From assembly GCF_900155865.1 (NCBI RefSeq), contig NZ_LT707006.1, positions 275,751 through 339,750 of the forward strand: a stretch of DNA of 64,000 nt. The letters run 5' to 3'. A program made the translations under genes and the position numbers. How positions within the stretch are numbered: the stretch's first letter is position 1; the number at the start of each line of letters is the position of its first letter. Positions 19,514-29,040 of this stretch are shown here, piece by piece. Source of the stretch: Bacteroides bouchesdurhonensis. GTDB taxonomy: Bacteria > Bacteroidota > Bacteroidia > Bacteroidales > Bacteroidaceae. Under the pieces are notes generated by a model. The model was not told the origin of the DNA. It made no database searches and saw only the letters and a list, made by a program, of their open reading frames with translations.

Positions 19514-22500
19514 TTACTCTTCTACCAGAATTTCTAATTCTGCTACAGCAGCCCGTTTATCGTCTTTAGTACAAGCAGACAAAGCCTGAAGTTTCACATA
19601 ACTTGCAGAACGCGGAGCAAACTCAACTTTCTGTGTATCTTTAGAGTCGGTAAAAGTGCCCGAAGCAACAGCTTTCCCCCACTCTTTTCCATCACGACTC
19701 ACATATACTTCATATTTGGCTATCCGTCCTTCCGACGAATCTTGGCGAGGCGTATATTTAATACCTTTTATCTTCATCTCCTTAGACAGGTTCATTTGTA
19801 TTTCATGAGGATAAGGAGCCAGATAGAACTGGTTGTGTACCGTATGCCAATAAGTATTGATATTGCCGTCAGCAGCCAATTTCATGCTATCGTCCGCATC
19901 ACTGTCTACATATATAACCCGCTGTTTGCTTCCAGATACTCCTGACAGGTTTTTAGTAACATTGACATTTAATTCGGCAACCGAAGCCCAGTTTCTGCCA
20001 AACAATTCGGATAAAGCAACCAACTTGAAGTAACGCGCAACAATAGGCTTCTCCAATCGTACAATTTGTGACGAAGAAGAGTTCTCAAAAGCACCTTTGG
20101 TCTTATTCCCCCAAGTCTTACCATCTGTACTGAAATAAAGTTCATAGTCCTTGATACGGCCATTCTCTGAATTGCGTGGTTGATAGATGAACTGATCTAT
20201 CTCGAGCAAAGAAGCCATATCTACAATGATCTCATGCGGATGCTTGGCTTCATTCTCACTCCAACGGGTATGCCAGATCGTATTCGGATTTCCATCAATT
20301 GCATTTTTCGCTTCTTCTCCCTTGTTTTCACTGCTGACAGAAACAATCTTCCAGCCCGAGCGATCCACATAAATCGGAAATTCAGCAGATGTGACCATAC
20401 TTTTGCCCAGATTCTCTGAAACGGCATACGCTTGTACCTTACCACCGGAGATTAATTCGATAGCTCCTGTATATTCCTTATACTTTTCTCCGTTCAGGCT
20501 ATAATAAATCTTAGCTCCCAGGGTACTTGTTTTCAGATTCAGGTAACCGTCATTGTCCCGCTCAATCAGAACAGGCATGGAAACCGGCATCCGCACACGT
20601 GCTTTTTTAGCCAATTCGTCTTTTAAATAACTTCTTTCCAAAGGCAACATCATAAAGCTGAACACAGTTGGCTGAGAGAAAAGTTCATACTTTCTCATCG
20701 GACCGGGACCGCAGCTGGCATTACCCAACGGACGGGTTGCAGCATCCAGGCAAAGAACTGTTTCTTTTCTTACAGGCACTTCATACCGGTGATGCAGTTT
20801 TCTAAGATCATTAGGATCAACCATATCCTGTGCTCTTGCATGCAAAGCAGTAGCCGACATCTTATCCCCGGCAACAAATACAAAACCTACCCCATTCGGA
20901 TTCGTTATAGAAATCCAACGTACATCTTCATGATTACCCATTTCCTGTGACCTGATATAATTCAACCACTTGTTGGATACCTGATCATCATAGATACCTA
21001 CATAAGAAGCATCTTTACGGTCTACATAATTTTCAAACGGGCCGCAACCAAACCAACGCATCCGTTCGAAACCTTCCGGCAATTCCAAACGATACCCCAC
21101 ACGAGGAATAATTTCTCCGTTCATGGCAGGAATAATCGTACTATTCACCAAAATAGAACCATCCGCAGCTACAGTATACTCAATCGTTGTCTCGAAATCA
21201 AAGCCTGATTTACCTCTATAGGTATTCTTTATTGCCAGAATCACCTTGCCGTCTTCCTGACGCATTTCCCACTGGCCGGGCTCCAAAGACATATTATACA
21301 GTCCTTTACGTTGCCAGTCTCCATCGACTTGTTTATCATTATCCGTAGGTGCACGGAAAACGTTCAGTTCCAGTCCTTTGCTTATCAAAGGCACTCCATC
21401 CAACACATAAGAAGATACGGTCCCTTCTTCTTTTGAGAAAGTGGCTTCGAAACGTTCACCTTTTACGAGATAACCTTTTTCTGTCTCCGTACAACTGATT
21501 GCCCCATTTTCTGCCTTGAAAACAGGCTTTTCACTTTCTGCAATCTTAATCTGTTCAGACGCTACTTCATATCCCGCTTTTTCCCAATCAGTATCTTTCT
21601 TCTGACAGAAACTGAACTTAATGAAATATTCGGCTCCGGGAACTTTCGTTAAGACCGGATCAGCAATAGTAATAACTTTGCTTCCCTGTGCATCCAACTG
21701 CAATTCATCCAGATTTCCTGACGAGAGTACTTTTCCGTCTTCCATTATTTCATATCTTCCGTATAAATCATCCAGACCTGTATGGAATCTTTTATTGGTC
21801 ACCTTATACTTACCATTTCCCAAAGCCTCAACTCTAACAGGTTGATGTATTTTTTTAACTTCCAGTGCTTTCGGCGCATAAGTACGGTCTGAGAATATAA
21901 CACCGTTCGTACAGAAATTACCGTCATTAGGCTTGTCACCGAAATCGCCACCCACAGCCATATAATAAGCTGTACCATCAGGAGTAGGTACTTTGATACT
22001 CTGATCTACCCAGTCCCATATAAAACCACCGATCAAAGCCGGATAGCGTTCGTATGTCTCCCAATACTCTCTGAAATTACCCATCGAATTACCCATAGCA
22101 TGAGCATATTCACACACTACATGAGGTTTTACCGCCTCACCCTTCTGTGACTTTTCCAAACGTTCTTTTCCTACATTCTCCAGCCATTCTACACTGGGAT
22201 ACATATTGCTGGTGACATCACAGAAAGAGCTGTTCCCTTCGTAATGAGTAGGACGCGTTTTATCCAACTTCTTAACAGCTTCTTCTGCCGACTTAAAGTT
22301 GATACCGTTACCGGACTCATTTCCCAAAGACCACATCATAATGGAAGGATGATTTCTGTAACGTCTCACCATGTCCTCACTACGCTCTGTAAAAGACTTC
22401 TTCCAAGAAGGTTCGTGAGACAAAGCCATCAAACCATGGCATTCTACGTTTGCTTCCGCAAGCACATAAATACCGTATTTGTCACACAAATCATAAAAAT

Positions 22501-23773
22501 AAGGATTATTCGGATAGTGAGAAGTACGTACAGCATTTACATTGAAGGATTTCATTAACTGCACGTCCTTCTCCATTTCTTCCTTAGAAACAGTGCGTCC
22601 GTTTTCAGAACTATGGTCATGTCTATCGACCCCCTTAAACAAGGTTGTTTTACCGTTGACCAGCATCTGACCGTCACTGGTAAACTCTATTTTACGGAAG
22701 CCTACCTTCACATTACGAATATCCGTTGTTTTACCTTTCTGTATCAGCGAGATAGCTAAGTTATACAGATTAGGAGTTTCAGCCGTCCATTTCAGCGGAT
22801 TCATCACCTCAAACTCAATATGATTGGTTCCGATTTGAGCACGTGTAGTCTGCTTGGCAATTTCTTTACCATTCAGGTCCATCAGTTTAACCTGAATCTC
22901 ATCATTACTCTTTTTACCCGTAACTTCTACGTCCAGATTAACAGTGGCATTCTTAAACTCTTTGTCCAGATCGGTTGTGAAAAAGAAGTCCCTGATCTGA
23001 GTCTTCGGTGCTGACCACAAGAAGACATCTCTAAAGATACCACTGAAACGCCAAAAGTCCTGGCACTCCAGAAAACTACCATCTGTAAAACGATAAACCT
23101 CAACAGCAAGTACATTCTTACCATCCTTCAAATAAGGAGTCAGATTAAACTCGGCAGGCAGATAGCTATCTTCTGAATAGCCGACTTTCTCACCATTCAC
23201 CCAGATATAAAATCCGGCTTCTACTCCATTAAAACGGATGAAAATATCGCGTCCCTTCCAAGAATCCGGTAAAGTAAACTCCCGACGGTAACTACCTACC
23301 GGATTGGGCATAGTGGCAAATGTATAATCAGAAGGACGAGGTTGTATAACGTTAGGCCACTCTACTTTACGCCAATCACAAAAAGGATAGATAACATTAC
23401 AATACAGTGGTTTGTCCCAATTTTTATTGTGACGTATCGCTTCTATCTGCCAAGGAGCAGGCACTTTAATATCATCCCACCCACTGACATCATACTCCGA
23501 CCGGTAAAAGTCCTGCGGCCTGTCTTTAGGATCGGCCACCCAGTGGAACTTCCATGTGCCGTTCAAAGTTTTGTAATAAGGGGATTCTTCAATGGCTAAA
23601 TCCATTGCTTGTTGTTCGTTAGCAAAAGGAATAGCTATCTGACAAGCCACTTCTTTATTCACTCCCGATACATACTCATTGTTCCATTCCGGCTTATCCG
23701 TATTCTGTGCTACAACAGATAAAGGCAAAGCCAGGAATGCAATCAATGTACTGTTCATGATTTGTCGTTTCAT
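19514..23773 (-). CDS. GH2 beta-galactosidase with C-terminal discoidin-like modules
   Basis: The 1419-residue exported protein has a signal peptide ending LSVVAQ. The LacZ-type core has a sugar-binding domain, an Ig-like domain and a TIM barrel with NVNAVRTSHYPNNPYFYDL, acid/base Glu486 in MWSLGNESGNG, and nucleophile Glu555 in HVVCEYAHAMGNS. A beta-galactosidase small-chain-like domain follows (RAPTDNDKQVDGDW, GYRLELP, WFGCGPFENYVDRK). After about residue 1060 comes a chitobiase-C-terminal-like segment, then two F5/8 type C (discoidin-like) modules (GRIKDYELYFSTDGKTWG and GRIAKYEVYVSRDGKEWG) that probably bind carbohydrate. It removes beta-galactose, probably from the same glycan as the neighbouring mannosidases. 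It is transcribed towards the PUL operon and ends at the shared hairpin. Confidence 0.95.
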   Translation of the reverse strand: MKRQIMNSTLIAFLALPLSVVAQNTDKPEWNNEYVSGVNKEVACQIAIPFANEQQAMDLAIEESPYYKTLNGTWKFHWVADPKDRPQDFYRSEYDVSGWDDIKVPAPWQIEAIRHNKNWDKPLYCNVIYPFCDWRKVEWPNVIQPRPSDYTFATMPNPVGSYRREFTLPDSWKGRDIFIRFNGVEAGFYIWVNGEKVGYSEDSYLPAEFNLTPYLKDGKNVLAVEVYRFTDGSFLECQDFWRFSGIFRDVFLWSAPKTQIRDFFFTTDLDKEFKNATVNLDVEVTGKKSNDEIQVKLMDLNGKEIAKQTTRAQIGTNHIEFEVMNPLKWTAETPNLYNLAISLIQKGKTTDIRNVKVGFRKIEFTSDGQMLVNGKTTLFKGVDRHDHSSENGRTVSKEEMEKDVQLMKSFNVNAVRTSHYPNNPYFYDLCDKYGIYVLAEANVECHGLMALSHEPSWKKSFTERSEDMVRRYRNHPSIMMWSLGNESGNGINFKSAEEAVKKLDKTRPTHYEGNSSFCDVTSNMYPSVEWLENVGKERLEKSQKGEAVKPHVVCEYAHAMGNSMGNFREYWETYERYPALIGGFIWDWVDQSIKVPTPDGTAYYMAVGGDFGDKPNDGNFCTNGVIFSDRTYAPKALEVKKIHQPVRVEALGNGKYKVTNKRFHTGLDDLYGRYEIMEDGKVLSSGNLDELQLDAQGSKVITIADPVLTKVPGAEYFIKFSFCQKKDTDWEKAGYEVASEQIKIAESEKPVFKAENGAISCTETEKGYLVKGERFEATFSKEEGTVSSYVLDGVPLISKGLELNVFRAPTDNDKQVDGDWQRKGLYNMSLEPGQWEMRQEDGKVILAIKNTYRGKSGFDFETTIEYTVAADGSILVNSTIIPAMNGEIIPRVGYRLELPEGFERMRWFGCGPFENYVDRKDASYVGIYDDQVSNKWLNYIRSQEMGNHEDVRWISITNPNGVGFVFVAGDKMSATALHARAQDMVDPNDLRKLHHRYEVPVRKETVLCLDAATRPLGNASCGPGPMRKYELFSQPTVFSFMMLPLERSYLKDELAKKARVRMPVSMPVLIERDNDGYLNLKTSTLGAKIYYSLNGEKYKEYTGAIELISGGKVQAYAVSENLGKSMVTSAEFPIYVDRSGWKIVSVSSENKGEEAKNAIDGNPNTIWHTRWSENEAKHPHEIIVDMASLLEIDQFIYQPRNSENGRIKDYELYFSTDGKTWGNKTKGAFENSSSSQIVRLEKPIVARYFKLVALSELFGRNWASVAELNVNVTKNLSGVSGSKQRVIYVDSDADDSMKLAADGNINTYWHTVHNQFYLAPYPHEIQMNLSKEMKIKGIKYTPRQDSSEGRIAKYEVYVSRDGKEWGKAVASGTFTDSKDTQKVEFAPRSASYVKLQALSACTKDDKRAAVAELEILVEE

Positions 23774-24130
23774 AAAATTGATTGGTTATTTAGTTTTAAT
23801 GTTTCTCCATGGTTCATGTTTTCAAGAATTTCATTCGTTTACAAATGTAGCGTTTTTTCTCGGCATTCATAATGAATTTATAATATTTATGATATATACG
23901 CTTTAAATCATTAAGCAGTCATTCATATGCCCACATCTCACAATCGGCTTCCGCATAATCGAAAACCGTTGATTTCGTATGCCGTGCTGTGCCCATACTG
24001 CTCAAAACGGATGGTCTGAACACCCCCAAATCAAAGAGCATACGGAGATGACAACCCAAACCGTTGGAAAATGGGTCCCAGATTCACGAATAATCGACTT
24101 ATATCTATAGAGAAAATAAAGTGGTTATTT

Positions 24131-24244
24131 ATTGTCACTTGTCACTTTTTAGCATTAAGCCTCTGATAATCAATAATAAATTGGTGACAATAGATAGGTG
24201 ACAATAGAGTGACAATAAAAGTCCAAGACATTTTTATTGTCACT
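24131..24244. repeat. TGACAATA repeats ending in a 13-bp hairpin
   Basis: ATTGTCACTT and GTCACTT copies at the left face GTGACAATAG copies at about 24184 and 24198. A perfect inverted repeat AGTGACAATAAAA (24208-24220) pairs with 24232-24244 across an 11-nt loop. It may be a hairpin terminator, a protein-binding cluster or the end of a lost mobile element. Confidence 0.6.
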
Positions 24245-24382
24245 TCTATCTTACTGCTTGTTTTTTACAATTAGTAGACACATTGCCTACTGATAAGGTA
24301 TTGAGTTAAAACCAATACTGCTACCCTTAACATACCAACAATACTTGACTATCGTCTTTAGCAAGATACATATTCTCGTTTC

Positions 24383-24454
24383 ACGTACGGGAACCATTCG
24401 GATGACGTACGAGAGCCCAAAGGACCACGTACGTGAAGCCATGGGATCATGTAC
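24383..24454. repeat. Four-copy tandem array with exact 22-bp period
   Basis: ACGTAC occurs at 24383, 24405 and 24427 and ATGTAC at 24449, each exactly 22 bp apart. The rest of each unit follows a loose GA..CCA..GGA pattern. The period equals about two helical turns, so all copies face the same side of the DNA. There are no unique spacers, so it is not CRISPR. Confidence 0.6.
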
Positions 24455-24782
24455 ATAAAACGATACTTTATCTTCTCAAAAAGTATTAATTGAAGCTTCA
24501 AAACCACTAAACAAACGGTTTATTGCCTTTTATATAAAGGAGATTACGCAATTATACACGCAATATCTATTTGACTGAGGTATAAAACACCCTAATTAGT
24601 CGATACTATAGTATAAATTCAAGTCTATTCGTCATTCTCCGTTTCGCTGAATGGCAGGTTAGTGTTTCTTTTGAAGATTTATATATAAAATTAATTTTGA
24701 ATTATTATTCACCGGATTATTAATGAACAGACAATATTTTTATTATTTGAATAGTTTTTCTTTTTTTCTTCTTATTAATTCC

Positions 24783-24790
24783 TATATTTG
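24783..24790 (+). promoter_or_regulatory. Bacteroides -7 box TATATTTG
   Basis: Perfect match to the Bacteroides TAnnTTTG -7 element, about 49 bp before the ATG at 24839. No convincing -33 TTTG lies at the usual distance. Confidence 0.5.
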
Positions 24791-24838
24791 CAATTAACTA
24801 AGTTTTTTGAATATTATAACACACAAAATTTACTAAAC

Positions 24839-26602
24839 ATGAGAAAAGCACATCTTGTTTTAGTTGGCTTACTACTTTCTTTTGTAGCTAAAGCAACAAA
24901 TGATATTCCTCGACCGGAATATCCCCGTCCACAGTTTGAAAGAAGCACTTGGGTTAATTTAAACGGAACCTGGACATATGAATTCGATTCCGACAATACA
25001 GGAAACAAGCGCAACCTGCCAACATCAAAAGGGCTCAGCGGTACAATTACTGTCCCTTTCTGCCCGGAAAGTAAGCTATCGGGGGTTAATCACACGGATT
25101 TTATAAAAAGAATATGGTATCAACGATCTCTGACCATACCGACAGATTGGGAGAACAAGAAGATTTTACTCCATTTCGGTGCTGTCGATTATGTTACAGA
25201 AATCTATCTGGATGGACGTATGGTCGGTTTCCATTTTGGTGGAAGTACCCCATTTTCAATAGACTTAACTCAGATAACCAAACCCGGACAAACTTATAAT
25301 CTGGTAGTAGCTGCATTCGACAATCTACAGTCAGGTGTTCAGCCATGCGGTAAACAATCTCTGGAAGAATCTTCTTATGCATGTTTTTACACCCGCGTTA
25401 CTGGCATCTGGCAGACTGTATGGATGGAAGCTGTTTCTCCCTATGGACTGAAATCAGCAATTACATCTCCGAATATCGACAATAAACAATTGACAATCAC
25501 TCCACAATTCTATCAAATATCCGATGGTCAGACACTGGAGGTTACGTTATATGACGGTCAGAGAAAAGTCGCTCAACAAATATCCCAATGTACCAATGGC
25601 GGTGATCTGGTTATACCTGTAAAAGGCATGAAACTTTGGAGTCCCGAAAACCCTCATCTATACGACATCACTTACCGTGTAAAAGATGCCAAAGGACAGG
25701 TTATCGACGAAGTAAAATCATATGTAGGTATGCGCAAAGTTCACACAGCCAACGGACAATTCTATTTAAACAACGAGCCTTACTTCCAGCGTCTGATTAT
25801 GAACCAAGGCTATTATCCCGACGGAATTTGGACTGCGCCCACCGACGAGGCCCTAAAAAATGATATTCTATTAAGTAAAGCCGCCGGCTTCAATGGTGCA
25901 CGTCTACACCAAAAGATTTTCGAAGAACGATTCCATTACTGGGCAGACAAACTTGGATTTATTACTTGGGTAGAATCTCCTAACGGCGGTATGGATCCTA
26001 ATAACGAGGTTGCATCACGAAATTTCCTAAGTGAATGGGCGGAAATCCTTGAACGCGATCGGAATCACCCTTCCATAATCACCTGGTCTCCTTTCACTCT
26101 ATTTAGTAGTATTACACCTACATTCATACGACTCATATTTGATACACAAAAGATGACTAAAGCCATTGATCCTAGCCGGCCATTCAATGATCTTACAAGT
26201 TTCCATTGCGTTACAGACATCTGGAGCATCATGAACTATGAGTCAGACGTAACGCGATTCACATTAAAACTGAAACCGGATAAAAATAGAGTAGAATATG
26301 CCAATCAGCCTCTTTTTGTCGGTGAATTTGGTGGTTTTGTTTGGGAAACATCAGGAAGCACCAAAGATATGTGGGGACATGGAATGTTTACCAACGAAGA
26401 AGATATCTATGAGTGTCTGGAAAATCTAGTCGAAGCAATTCAGGCTTCTGGAAACGTTACCGGATTCTGTTACACTCAACTGACTGATATCGAACAGGAA
26501 AAGACTGGCATTTATACCTATAATCGGGAACCCAAATTAGACGTTGAACGAATCAAAGCTATCTTTGAGATAATCCCAAGTAGACCGGCAAAGAAAAAAT
26601 AA
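24839..26602 (+). CDS. GH2-like protein lacking the acid/base glutamate
   Basis: The start chosen is ATG at 24839 (587 residues). It gives a signal peptide MRKAHLVLVGLLLSFVAKA and sits downstream of a good -7 box; the earlier in-frame ATG at 24788 begins with non-signal sequence. Domains in order are sugar-binding (RSTWVNLNGTWTYEFD), an Ig-like domain and a TIM barrel. The nucleophile region FVGEFGGFVWE keeps Glu496. The usual acid/base motif W-x-P-x-N-E reads WSPFTL here, so the expected Glu is Leu421 and the Asn is Thr420. The frame is otherwise intact. It may be a non-hydrolytic glycan binder, an enzyme with another proton donor, or a recent loss of function. Its substrate is unknown. Confidence 0.85.
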   Translation: MRKAHLVLVGLLLSFVAKATNDIPRPEYPRPQFERSTWVNLNGTWTYEFDSDNTGNKRNLPTSKGLSGTITVPFCPESKLSGVNHTDFIKRIWYQRSLTIPTDWENKKILLHFGAVDYVTEIYLDGRMVGFHFGGSTPFSIDLTQITKPGQTYNLVVAAFDNLQSGVQPCGKQSLEESSYACFYTRVTGIWQTVWMEAVSPYGLKSAITSPNIDNKQLTITPQFYQISDGQTLEVTLYDGQRKVAQQISQCTNGGDLVIPVKGMKLWSPENPHLYDITYRVKDAKGQVIDEVKSYVGMRKVHTANGQFYLNNEPYFQRLIMNQGYYPDGIWTAPTDEALKNDILLSKAAGFNGARLHQKIFEERFHYWADKLGFITWVESPNGGMDPNNEVASRNFLSEWAEILERDRNHPSIITWSPFTLFSSITPTFIRLIFDTQKMTKAIDPSRPFNDLTSFHCVTDIWSIMNYESDVTRFTLKLKPDKNRVEYANQPLFVGEFGGFVWETSGSTKDMWGHGMFTNEEDIYECLENLVEAIQASGNVTGFCYTQLTDIEQEKTGIYTYNREPKLDVERIKAIFEIIPSRPAKKK

Positions 26603-26627
26603 ACCGGACCCATTCCCCTGTATACAA

Positions 26628-26675
26628 ATGAGCCTGACAACATAATCCGATTCGGATCTTTGTTGCCGGGCTCAT
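26628..26675. terminator. Convergent hairpin terminator
   Basis: ATGAGCCTGACAAC pairs with GTTGCCGGGCTCAT across a loop of about 20 nt, with two imperfect positions. It lies between the convergent GH2-like and S46 peptidase genes. Confidence 0.7.
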
Positions 26676-26788
26676 TATTTCTTCTAGTTTGCTCCACCCG
26701 AATATCAATACTCACTCCAACTTTCTGATTTAATTTCCAATCCGGATAGCATACAACGTTCAAATAAGGTCTATAAAAAACAGCCTTT

Positions 26789-28930
26789 TTATCGATCTAT
26801 TTTCAATTCTCCAATCAGATTAGCAGCCTTTCCATATTTCTCTATAATGAAAAGTACATAACGAATATCCACACCAATACAACGTTGCAATTCAGGTTCG
26901 AATACAATATCACTGCTCATTGCCTCCCAATTGCCATCAAAAGCCAAACCGAGCAATTCTCCTTTAGCATTAAACATAGCACTACCGGAATTTCCTCCTG
27001 TTATATCATTATTGGAAATAAAGCAAACACTCATATCACCTTTCTCATTAGCATAACGACCAAAATCTCCGGAAGAAAACAAAGACAGTAATTCTGGCTG
27101 AATAGCAAAATCTATATCTCCGGCATGCTCTCTTACCTTCTCGGGAATGCCTTTTACTGTAGTATAATAATCGTAAGTAGCACCGTCAAAAGGAGAATAA
27201 CCGGCAACAGATCCAAAGCTAAGCCTCATCGTAGAATTCGCATCCGGATAGAAGTTACGGTCAGCATACATGCGACGCATAGCGGCATTGAACAATCGTT
27301 CAGCTTGTTCTATTTGTTCAGATGCATCAGAAATACTCTGATTCATCTCATAATATTTCACAATTAAGTCGATGCTCAAAGCAATGGCCGGATCTTCAAT
27401 CAGATTATAAGTAGTATCTTTTTCCAGAAAACGCTTCAATCCTTTGGGAGTAGTTACCTGCGAGGTAGCATACAGAGAATCTACATACGCCTGTATATTT
27501 CCATGATACAGGGTATCTATCTGTGCATACATAGGCGGCAGATACTTTTTATCGACTTTAGTTTGATACGTTTTCAACATTGCCGCAAAGACCTCTTTAT
27601 CGATAGATAAATCGAGATTATCATATTTCTCCAATAATTTCTTCATCCGACTAATTACCTGCTTCTCTTCACCCTCAAAGTCGAAGTTCAAAATTTCCAA
27701 TGCGACCTGAACCAGCTCAGGACCATTAATAAATGATTCTCCGAAAAAAGCCAGAGCACGATTTGTCTCACGACGTTGGCTATAGCCTAACTCCAGATTC
27801 GAAAACAGACGAATTAACTTCTCCCTTTCTACGGGATGTGTCTGAATCCAATCCCGAAGTGCCGCTTCTGCTTCCCGTTTTTTCTCTAAGACTTTCAAAT
27901 GCCGGATTGCTTTGTTAGTACCGATGCTGTTTTTCCAATAATTGGAACTTTCATCGTACTTTGAAGCATATTTAATCCGAATATCCGGACGACGGTCCAT
28001 TTCCCGTTTCCAAATAGCCTGTTTCACTCCACGCACATCAATCATTGCCTGATTCATTCCATTCATCATCTCTTCAATACCATACGAAGAAAGATAACGT
28101 TCCGTACTCCCCGGATAACCAAGTGTCATACAGAAAGAGCCCTCTTTGTATCCATCCAAAGAAATCGGAGCTACATACTCAGGGCGATAGGGAACGTTTT
28201 CCGGGGAATAATCTGCGGGACCATTTTCCTTATTGGCATAGATACGAAAAACACTGAAATCACCTGTATGCCGTGGCCACATCCAGTTATCCGTATCCCA
28301 ACCAAATTTACCTACAGAAGATGGTGGCGCAAAAACCAAACGGACATCATTAAAATCACGATAAACGGAAAGCCAGAATTCATTTCCCGCATAATAAGCA
28401 TCGACAACGCCCGTCAGAGTGGAATCGTTCTTTGAAACTTCATCACTGATGACCACCATCATTGAATCGATTGCTACTTTACGTTCACTCTCCGTATTTG
28501 CATCTTTAGTTGCAGCTAGTACCCGCTTCGTGACATCCTCCGTACGAAGCAGAAAACGTACATACAATTCAGGATTCGATAGTTCCTCCTGAAGAGTATG
28601 CGCCACAAATCCATCTTTCAGGAAATCGTGTTCTACAGAAGAATGCTGCTGGATACTACTGAATCCACAATGATGGTTAGTAAATACAAGCCCATCTTCA
28701 GAGACTACCACTCCCGAGCAAAAGCCTCCAAAGCTGACCACTGCATCTGCCAGACAAGGTTTCTTGGGATCATATAATTTACTTACGGGCATTTTCAGAC
28801 CAAGCTCTTTCATTACCCGTTTTGCCTGTTTGTTTTTTTGAAGGTTTCCAAGCAACCACATTCCTTCATCAGCAGATACACTCTGCAAACAAATAGAAAG
28901 AACTACAATTACAAATAGTTTAAGTCTCAT
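26789..28930 (-). CDS. S46 family dipeptidyl-peptidase, DPP7-like
   Basis: The 713-residue protein has a signal peptide (cleavage near SVSADEG). The trypsin-like fold of family S46 is shown by GVVVSEDGLVFTNHHCG (catalytic His) and GGNSGSAMFNAKGELLGL (catalytic Ser648). The probable Asp lies in YRDFNDVRLVF. Eighteen residues after the Ser is Gly666 in LAFDGNWE. In this family Gly at that position goes with DPP7-type hydrophobic P1 preference and Arg with DPP11-type acidic preference, so DPP7-like activity is predicted. It cleaves dipeptides from peptide N-termini in the periplasm or at the surface. It is transcribed alone and converges on the GH2-like gene. Confidence 0.92.
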   Translation of the reverse strand: MRLKLFVIVVLSICLQSVSADEGMWLLGNLQKNKQAKRVMKELGLKMPVSKLYDPKKPCLADAVVSFGGFCSGVVVSEDGLVFTNHHCGFSSIQQHSSVEHDFLKDGFVAHTLQEELSNPELYVRFLLRTEDVTKRVLAATKDANTESERKVAIDSMMVVISDEVSKNDSTLTGVVDAYYAGNEFWLSVYRDFNDVRLVFAPPSSVGKFGWDTDNWMWPRHTGDFSVFRIYANKENGPADYSPENVPYRPEYVAPISLDGYKEGSFCMTLGYPGSTERYLSSYGIEEMMNGMNQAMIDVRGVKQAIWKREMDRRPDIRIKYASKYDESSNYWKNSIGTNKAIRHLKVLEKKREAEAALRDWIQTHPVEREKLIRLFSNLELGYSQRRETNRALAFFGESFINGPELVQVALEILNFDFEGEEKQVISRMKKLLEKYDNLDLSIDKEVFAAMLKTYQTKVDKKYLPPMYAQIDTLYHGNIQAYVDSLYATSQVTTPKGLKRFLEKDTTYNLIEDPAIALSIDLIVKYYEMNQSISDASEQIEQAERLFNAAMRRMYADRNFYPDANSTMRLSFGSVAGYSPFDGATYDYYTTVKGIPEKVREHAGDIDFAIQPELLSLFSSGDFGRYANEKGDMSVCFISNNDITGGNSGSAMFNAKGELLGLAFDGNWEAMSSDIVFEPELQRCIGVDIRYVLFIIEKYGKAANLIGELKIDR

Positions 28931-29040
28931 AAGTACCCATGCTTTATTATTTTAACTACTATATTATCTTATTCACTCACACAAGCTCGATACAATAATG
29001 TTGGACCAAACTAGTTATCAACCTTTCAAACTTACGTTCA

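Larger units (their letters stand above)
23774..24838. other. 1-kb non-coding gap with ordered short repeats
   Basis: No credible gene on either strand. It separates the divergent starts of the two GH2 genes, so it must hold both promoters. It contains a TGACAATA-rich zone (24131-24244), a four-copy 22-bp tandem array (24383-24454) and a -7-like box for the right-hand gene. The part 23900-24110 is less A/T-rich and shows no gene or obvious structure. Confidence 0.7.

Noticed and set aside
24383..24454. CRISPR array
   Set aside because: The units are 22 bp long in direct contact with no unique spacers, and no cas genes are near.
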